This document shows, piece after piece, positions 31,256 to 39,075 of a stretch of DNA of 64,000 nt. How positions within the stretch are numbered: the first letter of the stretch is position 1; each line of letters opens with the position of its first letter. Source of the DNA: Rhodoplanes sp046000175 (lineage in GTDB: Bacteria; Pseudomonadota; Alphaproteobacteria; Rhizobiales; Xanthobacteraceae); assembly GCF_046000175.1 (NCBI RefSeq), contig NZ_JBEOMB010000038.1:42938-106937 (forward strand), given 5' to 3'. The notes under the pieces were generated by a model, which made no database searches, was not told where the DNA came from, and was given only the letters and a program-made list of their open reading frames with translations. The translations under genes were made by a program, and so were the position numbers.

Positions 31256-32854
31256 TTACTTCCACGTCACGCCGTGGCGCTGGAGCACCTTGCGCACCGC
31301 TTCGACGAGATCGTCCTGGGGCACCAGCGCCTGGGCCTCGGCTTGGCGCTGCAGGTAGTCCTCGCGGTCCTTGTCGAGCTTCGACAGCTCGGCGCCGAGC
31401 AGCAGATCCTTGATGATCACGTGCGGGCCGGCCGGGTTGTCCTTCTCGTCGGAGCCCTGGATCACCACGCAGGGGCTCTTGCGCCGATCCGCGTACTTGA
31501 GCTGGTTGCCCATGTTCTTCGGATTGCCGAGATAGAGTTCCGACCTGATCCCGGCGGCGCGCAGCGTCGCGACCATTTTTTGGTAATCGGCGAGGCGACT
31601 CTTGTCGAACACCGTGACGACCACGGGACCTGGCGCCGGCGTCGCATCGATTTTTCCAATGAGCTGCAGCGCGGCCTGCAGGCGCGACACGCCGATGGAG
31701 AAGCCGGTCGCCGGCACCGGCTCGCCGCGGAAGCGCGACACCAGCCCGTCATACCGCCCGCCGCCGCCGACCGAGCCGAACCGCACCGGCCGTCCCTTCT
31801 CGTCCTTGGTGTCGAGCAGCAGCTCCACCTCGAAGACGGGGCCGGTGTAGTACTCCAGGCCACGGACCACGGATGTATCTATTCGTATCCTTCTCGAACC
31901 GTACCCGGCAGATTGGCAAAGCTCGGCGATCGACTCCAATTCCTTAAGGCCTTCGCGGCACAATGCGTGCTCGAAACCGGATTTGAGTTTGTCGACAGTC
32001 TCTAAGTTATCGATCCAGCCCTGATGAGAACCTTCTTCAGCGACATCTATGTGAAGTAGGTGAGAATCTTCTGGAGGCGTAAGTGATCTGCTTGCGCGGC
32101 CCGCGAAGACGGTGTCGAGTGTTTTCAGCACCTGATTGATGTCGCCGTCCGCTAATCCAGCCCCCTTGGTGAAATCGCCGCTCTCGTCCTTACGGCCCTC
32201 GCCGAGAAGCTGACGTACGCCGTCGATCCCGAGCCGATCCAGCTTATCGATCGCCCGCAGCACCGTAAGCCGGCGTCCGGCGTTCTCGTCACCGCCGAGG
32301 CCGATCGCCTCCAGCACGCCATCCAAAACCTTACGGTTGTTCACCTTCACCACATAGGAGCCGCGCGGGATGCCCAGCGCCTCCATCGTGTCGGCGGCCA
32401 TCATGCAGATCTCGGCGTCGGCGGCCGGCGAGGCGGAGCCCACCGTGTCGGCGTCGAACTGCATGAACTGGCGGAAGCGGCCGGGGCCGGGCTTCTCGTT
32501 GCGGAACACCCAGCCGAACCGGTAGGAGCGGTAGGGCAGGGCGATGTTCTGAAAATTCTCGGCGACGTGGCGGGCGAGCGGCGCGGTGAGGTCGTAGCGC
32601 AGGCTCAGCCACTGCTCGTCGTCGTCCTGGAACGAGAACACGCCCTCGTTCGGCCGGTCCTGGTCGGGCAGGAATTTGCCGAGCGCGTCCGTGTATTCGA
32701 TCGCCGGGGTCTCGACCGGCTCGAAGCCGTACAGCTCGTACACGGCCCGGATCTTGTCGATCATCGTCTGCGTGGCGGCGATGTCGCCGGGGCCGCGGTC
32801 GGCGAGGCCGCGCGGCAGCCGCGCCTTGAGCTTGCTCTTCTTGTCGGTGGCCAT
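31256..32854 (-). CDS. hisS: Histidyl-tRNA synthetase
   Basis: The 532-residue class II synthetase has motif 1 around ETPAIEYTDALGKF, motif 2 RNEKPGPGRFRQFMQFDADT, the histidine-specific loop SVVRGLEYYTGPVFEVEL and motif 3 GFSIGVSRLQAAL. SVGGGGRYDGLV is also present. The C-terminal anticodon-binding domain runs from about 435. It is of the longer alphaproteobacterial type. A segment encoding about residues 232-332 (31861-32160) is markedly poorer in G+C than the rest (158 of 300 by hand count against 46 of 60 just beside it), as if brought in by recombination. The ATG at 32854 begins MATDKKSKLKARLPRG; earlier in-frame codons add atypical residues. Confidence 0.95.
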   Translation of the reverse strand: MATDKKSKLKARLPRGLADRGPGDIAATQTMIDKIRAVYELYGFEPVETPAIEYTDALGKFLPDQDRPNEGVFSFQDDDEQWLSLRYDLTAPLARHVAENFQNIALPYRSYRFGWVFRNEKPGPGRFRQFMQFDADTVGSASPAADAEICMMAADTMEALGIPRGSYVVKVNNRKVLDGVLEAIGLGGDENAGRRLTVLRAIDKLDRLGIDGVRQLLGEGRKDESGDFTKGAGLADGDINQVLKTLDTVFAGRASRSLTPPEDSHLLHIDVAEEGSHQGWIDNLETVDKLKSGFEHALCREGLKELESIAELCQSAGYGSRRIRIDTSVVRGLEYYTGPVFEVELLLDTKDEKGRPVRFGSVGGGGRYDGLVSRFRGEPVPATGFSIGVSRLQAALQLIGKIDATPAPGPVVVTVFDKSRLADYQKMVATLRAAGIRSELYLGNPKNMGNQLKYADRRKSPCVVIQGSDEKDNPAGPHVIIKDLLLGAELSKLDKDREDYLQRQAEAQALVPQDDLVEAVRKVLQRHGVTWK

Positions 32855-32914
32855 GTCCAAACTCTTCCCGCGATCGATCGCGCATCGGGCGAGGCAATCC
32901 GCTGCCACGTCCCC

Positions 32915-33004
32915 CGTCATACGCGGGCACGACCCGCGTATCCATCTTCGAAAAGACGCTTCTTTTCAGGGTGATGGATGGCCGGGTCAAGCCCGGCCAT
33001 GACG
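32915..33004. repeat. Palindromic intergenic repeat, family D, diverged copy
   Basis: CGTCATACGCGGGCACGACC and CGCGTATCCATC face GATGGATGGCCGGGTCAAGC and CCGGCCATGACG. The left arm is a different subtype (ACGCGGGCACGACCCGCGT) from the right. It lies in the divergent gap between hisS and the aminotransferase gene. Confidence 0.8.
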
Positions 33005-33166
33005 CCGCCGGGGAATGTGACCGGAGCGCACCCGCGAGGTCGGGCCGGCCGTCGATAGCCCACGGGGCCGCCCCCGGCAAGCCGTTCCGCTGGCCGGCAA
33101 ATCCGGCTAGGGTCCGCGCCGCCGGGCGGACCGGGTCCGCCCGGGCCGTCGAAGGAGCTTTTGGCC

Positions 33167-34519
33167 ATGCCGGTCGCCCCGAACACCCCCGCGAGCGCCG
33201 CCGCGGGCGTGCCCAACGATCTTGCGCCCTACTGGATGCCGTTCACGGCCAACCGCGCCTTCAAGCAATCGCCGCGGCTGGTGGTGCGGGCCAAGGGCAT
33301 GCGGGTGACGACCGTCGACGGGCGGACCCTGATCGACGCCATCGCTGGGATGTGGTGCTGCAACGCCGGCCACAACCGCGAGCCCATCGTCGCGGCGATC
33401 CAGCGCCAGGCGGGCGAGCTGGACTATGTCACGGCGTTCCAGCACGGCCATCCGGGCGCCTTCGAGCTGGCGTCGCGCATCGCCGCGCTGGCGCCGGCCG
33501 ACCTCGACCACGTGTTCTTCTGCAACTCGGGCTCGGAGGCGGTCGACACCGCGCTCAAGATCGCGCTCGCCTATCACAACATCCGGGGGCAGGGCGCGCG
33601 GACGCGGCTGATCGGCCGCGAGCGCGGCTATCACGGCGTCGGCTTCGGCGGCATCTCGGTCGGCGGCATCGTGCCCAACCGAAGGATGTTCGGCACGCTG
33701 CTGGCCGGCGTCGACCATTTGCCGACGACCTACAATCGCGAAAAACAGGCCTTCACCAAGGGCGAGCCGGAGTGGGGCGCGCATCTCGCCGACGAGCTTG
33801 AACGCCTCGTCGGCCTGCACGACGCCTCGACCATCGCGGCCGTGATCGTCGAGCCGATGGCGGGCTCGACCGGCGTGCTGCCGGCCCCAAAAGGCTATCT
33901 CCAGCGGCTGCGCCAGATCTGCGACAAGCACGGCCTCCTGTTGATCTTCGACGAGGTGATCACCGGCTTCGGGCGGCTCGGGCCGTGCTTCGCGGCGGAG
34001 CGTTACGGCGTGGTGCCCGACATGATCACGTTCGCCAAGGGCGTCACGTCCGGCACCGTGCCGATGGGCGGCGTGATCGTGCGCCGGGGGATCTACGATG
34101 CGTTCATGACCGGTCCCGAGCACGCCGTGGAGCTGTTTCACGGCTACACCTACTCGGCGCATCCGCTCGCCTGCGCGGCCGGCCTCGCGACCCTCGATCT
34201 CTACCGCGACGAGGATCTGTTCGCTCGCAGCGCCGCGCTGGAAGGAAAATTCGCCGACGCCGTGATGAGCCTGAAGGGCCTGCCCAACGTGCTCGACATC
34301 CGCACCGTCGGCCTCGCGGCCGGCATCGACCTCGCCCCGCATCCGGACGGGCCGGGCCGACGCGGCTACGCCGCCATGGACGAGGGCTTCTTCCGCCAGG
34401 ACGCCATCGTGCGCGTCTCCGGCGACACCATCGCCCTGTCGCCGTCGCTGATCGTGACCGAGGACGAGATCGGCGAGATCGTCGACAAGACGGCGCGGAT
34501 CATTCGGGCGGTGGGATGA
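33167..34519 (+). CDS. Class III aminotransferase, beta-alanine/omega-amino acid:pyruvate type
   Basis: The 450-residue PLP enzyme starts at an ATG ten bases after AAGGAG. Features in order: YWMPFTANRAFK near 20-31, typical of omega-amino-acid-pyruvate aminotransferases; VFFCNSGSEAVDTALKIA with the cofactor phosphate-binding G-S-E; YHGVGFGG; VIVEPMAGSTGVLPAPKGYLQ; LIFDEVITGFGRLG with the Asp that contacts the pyridine ring; and the Schiff-base Lys in TFAKGVTSG. The likely reaction moves an amino group from beta-alanine or another omega-amino acid to pyruvate. Neighbours do not specify the pathway. Confidence 0.88.
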   Translation: MPVAPNTPASAAAGVPNDLAPYWMPFTANRAFKQSPRLVVRAKGMRVTTVDGRTLIDAIAGMWCCNAGHNREPIVAAIQRQAGELDYVTAFQHGHPGAFELASRIAALAPADLDHVFFCNSGSEAVDTALKIALAYHNIRGQGARTRLIGRERGYHGVGFGGISVGGIVPNRRMFGTLLAGVDHLPTTYNREKQAFTKGEPEWGAHLADELERLVGLHDASTIAAVIVEPMAGSTGVLPAPKGYLQRLRQICDKHGLLLIFDEVITGFGRLGPCFAAERYGVVPDMITFAKGVTSGTVPMGGVIVRRGIYDAFMTGPEHAVELFHGYTYSAHPLACAAGLATLDLYRDEDLFARSAALEGKFADAVMSLKGLPNVLDIRTVGLAAGIDLAPHPDGPGRRGYAAMDEGFFRQDAIVRVSGDTIALSPSLIVTEDEIGEIVDKTARIIRAVG

Positions 34520-34550
34520 GGGGCGTCGTGGTCCACAGAACGGCGCCGTC

Positions 34551-34702
34551 TTTCCTTTTCCCCGCTCGCGGGGAGAAGGTGGCTCGCCGCGAAGCGGCGA
34601 GTCGGATGAGGGGGCGCCTCCGTATCCACGACACGCCCCCTCACCCGGATTCCGCGCCTGCGGCGCGCAATCCGACCTCTCCCCGCGTGCGGGGAGAGGT
34701 GA
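34551..34702. repeat. Palindromic intergenic repeat, family F, copy 2
   Basis: TTCCCCGCTCGCGGGGAGAA begins the element and CCTCTCCCCGCGTGCGGGGA with GAGGTGA ends it. GGATGAGGGGGCGCCTCCGT faces the downstream CCCCCTCACCC. It ends 28 bp before the next start. Confidence 0.85.
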
Positions 34703-34730
34703 AGACTGGCGTCGGTGTCTGGAGTTCCCC

Positions 34731-36344
34731 ATGAGCAAGCGCACCGGCCTCGCCGGCCTCGTCGACTACGCGCGGCGCGAGCCGTTCGAGGTGCTGCTGG
34801 TCGTCCTGGTCGGCCATGTGCTGGTGTGGACGCTGATGCCGGCGTTGCTCAACGCCAACCTTCAGCTCGACCTCGCCGAGGATCTGGCGCTCGGCAAGGA
34901 GTGGCAGCTCGTCTACTGGAAGCATCCGCCGCTGCCGTGGTGGATCGCCGCCGGGCTCCATCAGCTCACCGGCGACGTGCGGATGATCTACGTGCTCGGC
35001 CCGCTCGCGTCCGCCGTGGCGATGTGGGCCGTGTGGCGGCTCGGGAAGGACATCGTCGGCGGCTTTCCGGCGCTCGTCGCCGTGCTGGCGCTGGAAGGCC
35101 TGCACTTCTTCAATTTTTCGGTGATCAAGTTCGCGCACGACCAGTGCCAGCTCCCGTTCTGGGCGCTGACCATGCTGCTCTTCCACCGCGCCCTCACGCG
35201 CGACGAGACGCGCGCGCGGCTGATCAGCTGGGCGCTGGCGGGCGTGTTTCTCGCTCTGTCCTTCTGGTCCAAATACGCCGCCTTCGCGCTCGCCGCGACG
35301 CTCGGCCTGTTCCTGCTGGTCGACCGCGACGCGCGAAAAGCCTGGAAGACGCCCGGTCCTTATCTGATGGCGCTCGCCTTCGCGCTGGTCATCGCGCCGA
35401 ATGCCTGGGCGCTGGTGGAGAGCGACTTCCTGCCGTTCCGCTATGTCGACGTGCGCGCCAAGACCGCGGCGCAGTGGTGGCAGTTCGCCTGGTATCCGCT
35501 GCAATGGACGTTCGGGCAGCTCGGCTTCCTGCTGCCGACGCTGGCGCTGCTCGCGCTGCTCTATCCACTGCGCCCCGACGCCGGCGCCCAGAGGCCGCTC
35601 ACGCTGGGCGACGTCGATCCGAACGTGATCAGCCCCGGTGCCTTCGACCGCCGTTTCCTCGCCTGGATGGCGCTCGGGCCGTTCGCCGTCACGACGCTGG
35701 TCGCGATCCTGCTCGGCCGCCTGCCGGTCGCCATGTGGGGCTATCCGCTGTGGAGCGTGCTGCCGCTCGCCGTGGTCGCCTGGCGCGGCGTGGTGTTCGA
35801 GGACGTCCGGCTGATCCGCTTCGCGCTCGGCGTCGTCGCCGTGCTGGTGATCATGCCGCTCGCCTATGTGCTGACCGAGGAGGTCGAGCCGCTGCTGCGC
35901 GACCGGCCGAAGGCGACGCAGTTCCCCGGCCGGCGGCTCGCCGATATCGTCACCCGCGACTTCTTCGAGAAGACCGGCCAGCCGCTCGCCTATGTCACCG
36001 GCACCGAGTTCGCCGCCAACAATGTCGCGGTCTACGGGCCGACCCGGCCGCACGTCATCGTCCACGGCAAGCCGGAGCTGAGCCCGTGGATCGACATGGC
36101 CGACGTGAAGCGGCGCGGCGTCGTGATCGTGTGGGAGCCGCAGGGCGAAGGGCTGGTGCCGGAGTGGATGAAGACCTTCCCGGGCGCCACCGTGCGGGGC
36201 CGGATGACGCTGCCGCGCCAGGCCCGCGGCAAGGTCGCGCCCGTGGTCCTGCAATACGCCATCGTGCCGCCCGAAGGCGCGCCGCTGATCATCCTGCCGC
36301 CCGGCACGGTGCCGCCGCCGGCGCCGGTGCCGCCGGCGAAGTGA
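34731..36344 (+). CDS. Glycosyltransferase family 39-type membrane protein
   Basis: The 537-residue protein has about ten membrane helices in the first 400 residues and a soluble periplasmic C-terminal domain (about 400-537) with a Pro-rich end. The first loop carries LQLDLAEDLALGKEW and YWKHPPLPWW, matching the acidic catalytic loop and H-P-P-L-x-W motif of the ArnT/PMT-2 group, which transfer sugars from polyprenyl-phosphate carriers. A second SVIKFAHDQCQLPFWAL block fits the same fold. The acceptor is unknown. It follows the aminotransferase after a family F repeat. Confidence 0.82.
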   Translation: MSKRTGLAGLVDYARREPFEVLLVVLVGHVLVWTLMPALLNANLQLDLAEDLALGKEWQLVYWKHPPLPWWIAAGLHQLTGDVRMIYVLGPLASAVAMWAVWRLGKDIVGGFPALVAVLALEGLHFFNFSVIKFAHDQCQLPFWALTMLLFHRALTRDETRARLISWALAGVFLALSFWSKYAAFALAATLGLFLLVDRDARKAWKTPGPYLMALAFALVIAPNAWALVESDFLPFRYVDVRAKTAAQWWQFAWYPLQWTFGQLGFLLPTLALLALLYPLRPDAGAQRPLTLGDVDPNVISPGAFDRRFLAWMALGPFAVTTLVAILLGRLPVAMWGYPLWSVLPLAVVAWRGVVFEDVRLIRFALGVVAVLVIMPLAYVLTEEVEPLLRDRPKATQFPGRRLADIVTRDFFEKTGQPLAYVTGTEFAANNVAVYGPTRPHVIVHGKPELSPWIDMADVKRRGVVIVWEPQGEGLVPEWMKTFPGATVRGRMTLPRQARGKVAPVVLQYAIVPPEGAPLIILPPGTVPPPAPVPPAK

Positions 36345-36367
36345 TCAGTTCGCGCGTTCCGCAGCCG

Positions 36368-36445
36368 GCTCGTCCCCGCGAAGGCGGGGACCCAGGGGCG
36401 GCACGACGAGTGGCCCTGGATTCCTGCTTCCGCGGAAATGAGCGG
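36368..36445. repeat. Palindromic intergenic repeat, family B
   Basis: GCTCGTCCCCGCGAAGGCGG and GGACCCAGGGGCGGC face GCCCTGGATTCCTGCTTCCG and CGGAAATGAGCG. Together with the following family E copy it fills the convergent gap after the GT39 gene. Confidence 0.8.
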
Positions 36446-36469
36446 AGTGTGGGGTGACGTCCTCTCCGT

Positions 36470-36576
36470 CCTCACCCTGAGGGCCGCCGAAGGCGGCGTC
36501 TCGACGGGCGAGGACGGCCGCTGCCTCGGCCACATGGTTCGAGACGCGCGACTGCGTCGCGCTCCTCACCATGAGG
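36470..36576. repeat. Repeat family E, copy 2
   Basis: The element begins CCTCACCCTGAGG, contains GCCTCGGCCACATGGTTCGA then GACGCGC, and ends CCTCACCATGAGG, the same order as the copy at 1688-1833. Confidence 0.75.
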
Positions 36577-36605
36577 GTGGAGTCAGGCGACAGGCGCTGC
36601 GCCGC

Positions 36606-38294
36606 TCACAGCGCGCCGATGCGCAGGCCGGCGCGCAGGAATTTCTGGGGATCGACCGCCTCGCCGGAGACCCGCGTCTCGTAGTGCAGATGCGGGCCGG
36701 TCGAGCGGCCGGTCGAGCCGAGGCGGCCGATGACCTGGCCGATCTTCACGCTCTGGCCCTGGCGGACGAGGATCTCGGACATGTGCGCATAGCGCGTCGT
36801 GAGCCCGTTGCCGTGCTCGATCTCGACCATCTTGCCGTAGCCGCCGTTCCAGGCGGCCGACACCACGGTGCCGTTGGCGGTGGCGCGGATCGGCTCGCCG
36901 ACGCCGCCGCGGAAGTCGAGGCCGGTGTGCATGGCGGGGCGGCCGAGGAACGGGTCGAGACGCACGCCGAACGTGGAGGAGAAGTCGACGTCGCCGGCGA
37001 CCGGCTTGCGGATCGGGATCGTCGCGAGCGTCCGGGTCAGCCGCTCGGCCTGCTCGCGGGCGAGGCGGACGCGCTGCACCTGGCGCTCGAACACCGGCTG
37101 CACCGAGGCGAGCCGGTACGGCACGAACGGCCCGCCGACGTCGCGCTCGGCGCGTCCGCCGGGCACCGCGCGTTCCAGCCCGAGATCGGCGAGCACGCCG
37201 CGGATGCGCTTCGCCTTCGTCTCGTAGGTCTCCTCCAGCGAGGCGAGCGAGGCGGTCTGTTTGCCCTCCAGGCGATCGAGCGCGCCGTGCAGGCGGGCGA
37301 TCTTGCCTTCGATGCCGGGCAGGACGTTGCGGCTCGCCGCCGCCGCGAGCGCCATCGGCGGCTGGCGGGATTCGAGCCGCGCCTGACGGTCCGGAGGGGT
37401 CTTGAAGATCACGGTGTCGCTGATCGGCGAAGCCTTGGGCGTCGCCGGCTCGGCCGGGAGGCCGCGGCCGGGCGCCCGAATCGAACCCGTCACGTCGGAC
37501 CCGGCCGCGGCCCCGGCATTGCCGATGCCGCCCAGGGCGCCGGCACGGCTCTCGATCACGCTCTGGCGGCGGATCACCTGCTCGAGCTTCTGCTCGAACT
37601 GCTCCTGGTCGAGGAGCTGGCGGGTCGTCACCCGGTCGACCTGCGAGCGCATCTCGGCGATGCGATCCTCGTAGGCGGCCTCGATCTCGGCCTGGCGCGC
37701 CACCATGCGGGCGACGACGTCGTCGTGGAAGGCGAAGTAGGTGGCCGTCACCACCGACCAGCCGGCCATGATGGTCAGCGTGCCGACCACGGTCCAGAAG
37801 GCGACCGGGCCGAGCCTCACCTGCCGGCGGCCGTAGCCGAACGTGAAGGGCTGCCGCTTCGGCGCCGCGGCCGCATGGGCCGGCCGGCCGGACCGGGTGG
37901 TCGCGGCGGCACGGGGCGCCGGATGCGGAGCCTGATGCCGAGGCGAAGCCTGATGCTGCTGCGGAGCTTGATGCGGATGCGGCCGCGCGGGCGGCGGCGC
38001 GGCCGACGCCGGGTGGTGGTGGGTCGGCTCCTCGGCCGGATGCGACCAGTCGGGCCGCCCGCGGCGGTGGCCGGCGCTCGCCGGATGCTCATGGTGCGCG
38101 CCGCGATGGGCGGCGATCAGCTCGGCATAGACCTCGGCGTGGCGATGATTCTGCTCGGTGTGGCGCGGCGTCGCGGCGTGTGCCGTGGGATGATGCGCGG
38201 CGCGCTCGTGCGCCTCCCGGGGACGCTCGGCCGGGGCGCGGTCGTGAATCGACCGGTCACGCTGGCCGTGATCGTGTTGGGCCCGATGAGACAT
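36606..38294 (-). CDS. M23 metallopeptidase with long His-rich cytoplasmic tail
   Basis: The 562-residue protein is a membrane-anchored peptidoglycan endopeptidase or EnvC-like activator. Residues 1-150 are a Pro/His/Ala-rich cytoplasmic tail with about thirty His (clusters such as PTHHHP and ARPHPHQAPQQHQ). One membrane helix follows at about 165-190 (VAFWTVVGTLTIMAGWSVV), then coiled coil at about 195-260 and 315-355. The LytM/M23 domain is near 435-550, with zinc ligands in MHTGLDF and PHLHYE and the intervening RYAHMSE, so it looks catalytically complete. The ATG follows a GGGAG sequence. It stands alone between repeats and bcp. The coiled coils make regulation by FtsEX conceivable. Confidence 0.88.
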   Translation of the reverse strand: MSHRAQHDHGQRDRSIHDRAPAERPREAHERAAHHPTAHAATPRHTEQNHRHAEVYAELIAAHRGAHHEHPASAGHRRGRPDWSHPAEEPTHHHPASAAPPPARPHPHQAPQQHQASPRHQAPHPAPRAAATTRSGRPAHAAAAPKRQPFTFGYGRRQVRLGPVAFWTVVGTLTIMAGWSVVTATYFAFHDDVVARMVARQAEIEAAYEDRIAEMRSQVDRVTTRQLLDQEQFEQKLEQVIRRQSVIESRAGALGGIGNAGAAAGSDVTGSIRAPGRGLPAEPATPKASPISDTVIFKTPPDRQARLESRQPPMALAAAASRNVLPGIEGKIARLHGALDRLEGKQTASLASLEETYETKAKRIRGVLADLGLERAVPGGRAERDVGGPFVPYRLASVQPVFERQVQRVRLAREQAERLTRTLATIPIRKPVAGDVDFSSTFGVRLDPFLGRPAMHTGLDFRGGVGEPIRATANGTVVSAAWNGGYGKMVEIEHGNGLTTRYAHMSEILVRQGQSVKIGQVIGRLGSTGRSTGPHLHYETRVSGEAVDPQKFLRAGLRIGAL

Positions 38295-38448
38295 TCACGC
38301 TCCCTGCGGGCCGGCTTTGGTGCCGGCCCGGACGAGCCTCGAATGTCCCCCTGCATGGTAAAGAATTCCCAAACGAATCACGGCGATATCGCGGAATTTT
38401 CGATGCCCGCGAATCGCGCCGATACCGCTCGGGTCTGCTCCGGTCGGG

Positions 38449-38919
38449 CTAGAGCGCCTTCGCCGCCGCCAGCACCTCGTCCGCATGGCCGTCGACCTTC
38501 ACGGAGGGCCAGAGGCGGGCGATCCGGCCGTCCGGGCCGATCAGGACCGTGGTCCGGGTGATTCCCATGAAGGTTTTGCCGTACATGGACTTCTCGCCCC
38601 ACACCCCGTAGGCCTCCAGCATCGCGTGAGTCTCGTCGGAGGCGAGCGGGATCGTGAGGGCGTGCTTCTTCACGAAGGCGTCCTGCTTCTTAACCGGGTC
38701 GGCCGAGACGCCGAGGATGTCGGTCTTCGCCTTGGCGAAGGCGGCCTTGGCGGCCGAGAAGGCCTGTGCCTCGCGGGTACAGCCGGGGGTGTCGGCCTTG
38801 GGGTAGAAGTACAACACCAGCTTGCGGCCGGCGAAGTCGGAAAGCGACACCTCGCCGCCGCCGTCGCGCGGCAGCCGGAAGTCGGGAGCGGGATCGCCTT
38901 CGCGCAGCTTCACGGGCAT
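38449..38919 (-). CDS. bcp: Thioredoxin-dependent peroxiredoxin (Bcp/PrxQ type)
   Basis: The 156-residue enzyme reduces hydroperoxides. It has GDPAPDFRLPRDGG at the N-terminus, LVLYFYPKADTPGCTREAQA with the peroxidatic Cys near 47, and the family's ILGVSADPVKKQDAFVKKH. There is no second Cys five residues later, so it is a one-Cys type that would need an external thiol. The family-typical GKTFMGITRTTVLIGPDG follows. The gene reads in the same direction as the M23 gene and ends 154 bp before its start. Confidence 0.93.
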   Translation of the reverse strand: MPVKLREGDPAPDFRLPRDGGGEVSLSDFAGRKLVLYFYPKADTPGCTREAQAFSAAKAAFAKAKTDILGVSADPVKKQDAFVKKHALTIPLASDETHAMLEAYGVWGEKSMYGKTFMGITRTTVLIGPDGRIARLWPSVKVDGHADEVLAAAKAL

Positions 38920-39075
38920 ATGCCTTCCTTTCGACGCTTTCGAAGCGCTCTTTGGCGCTTGGGGTTATCTGGAATAAGTCCCTGACTGAGCGACCGATGT
39001 GTCGGGCGTCGCGTCCGCCTCGCCGGAACCGCGAAGGGGCATTGTGCGGGTAGGGAGCGGGGCCGTCCAGAACGC

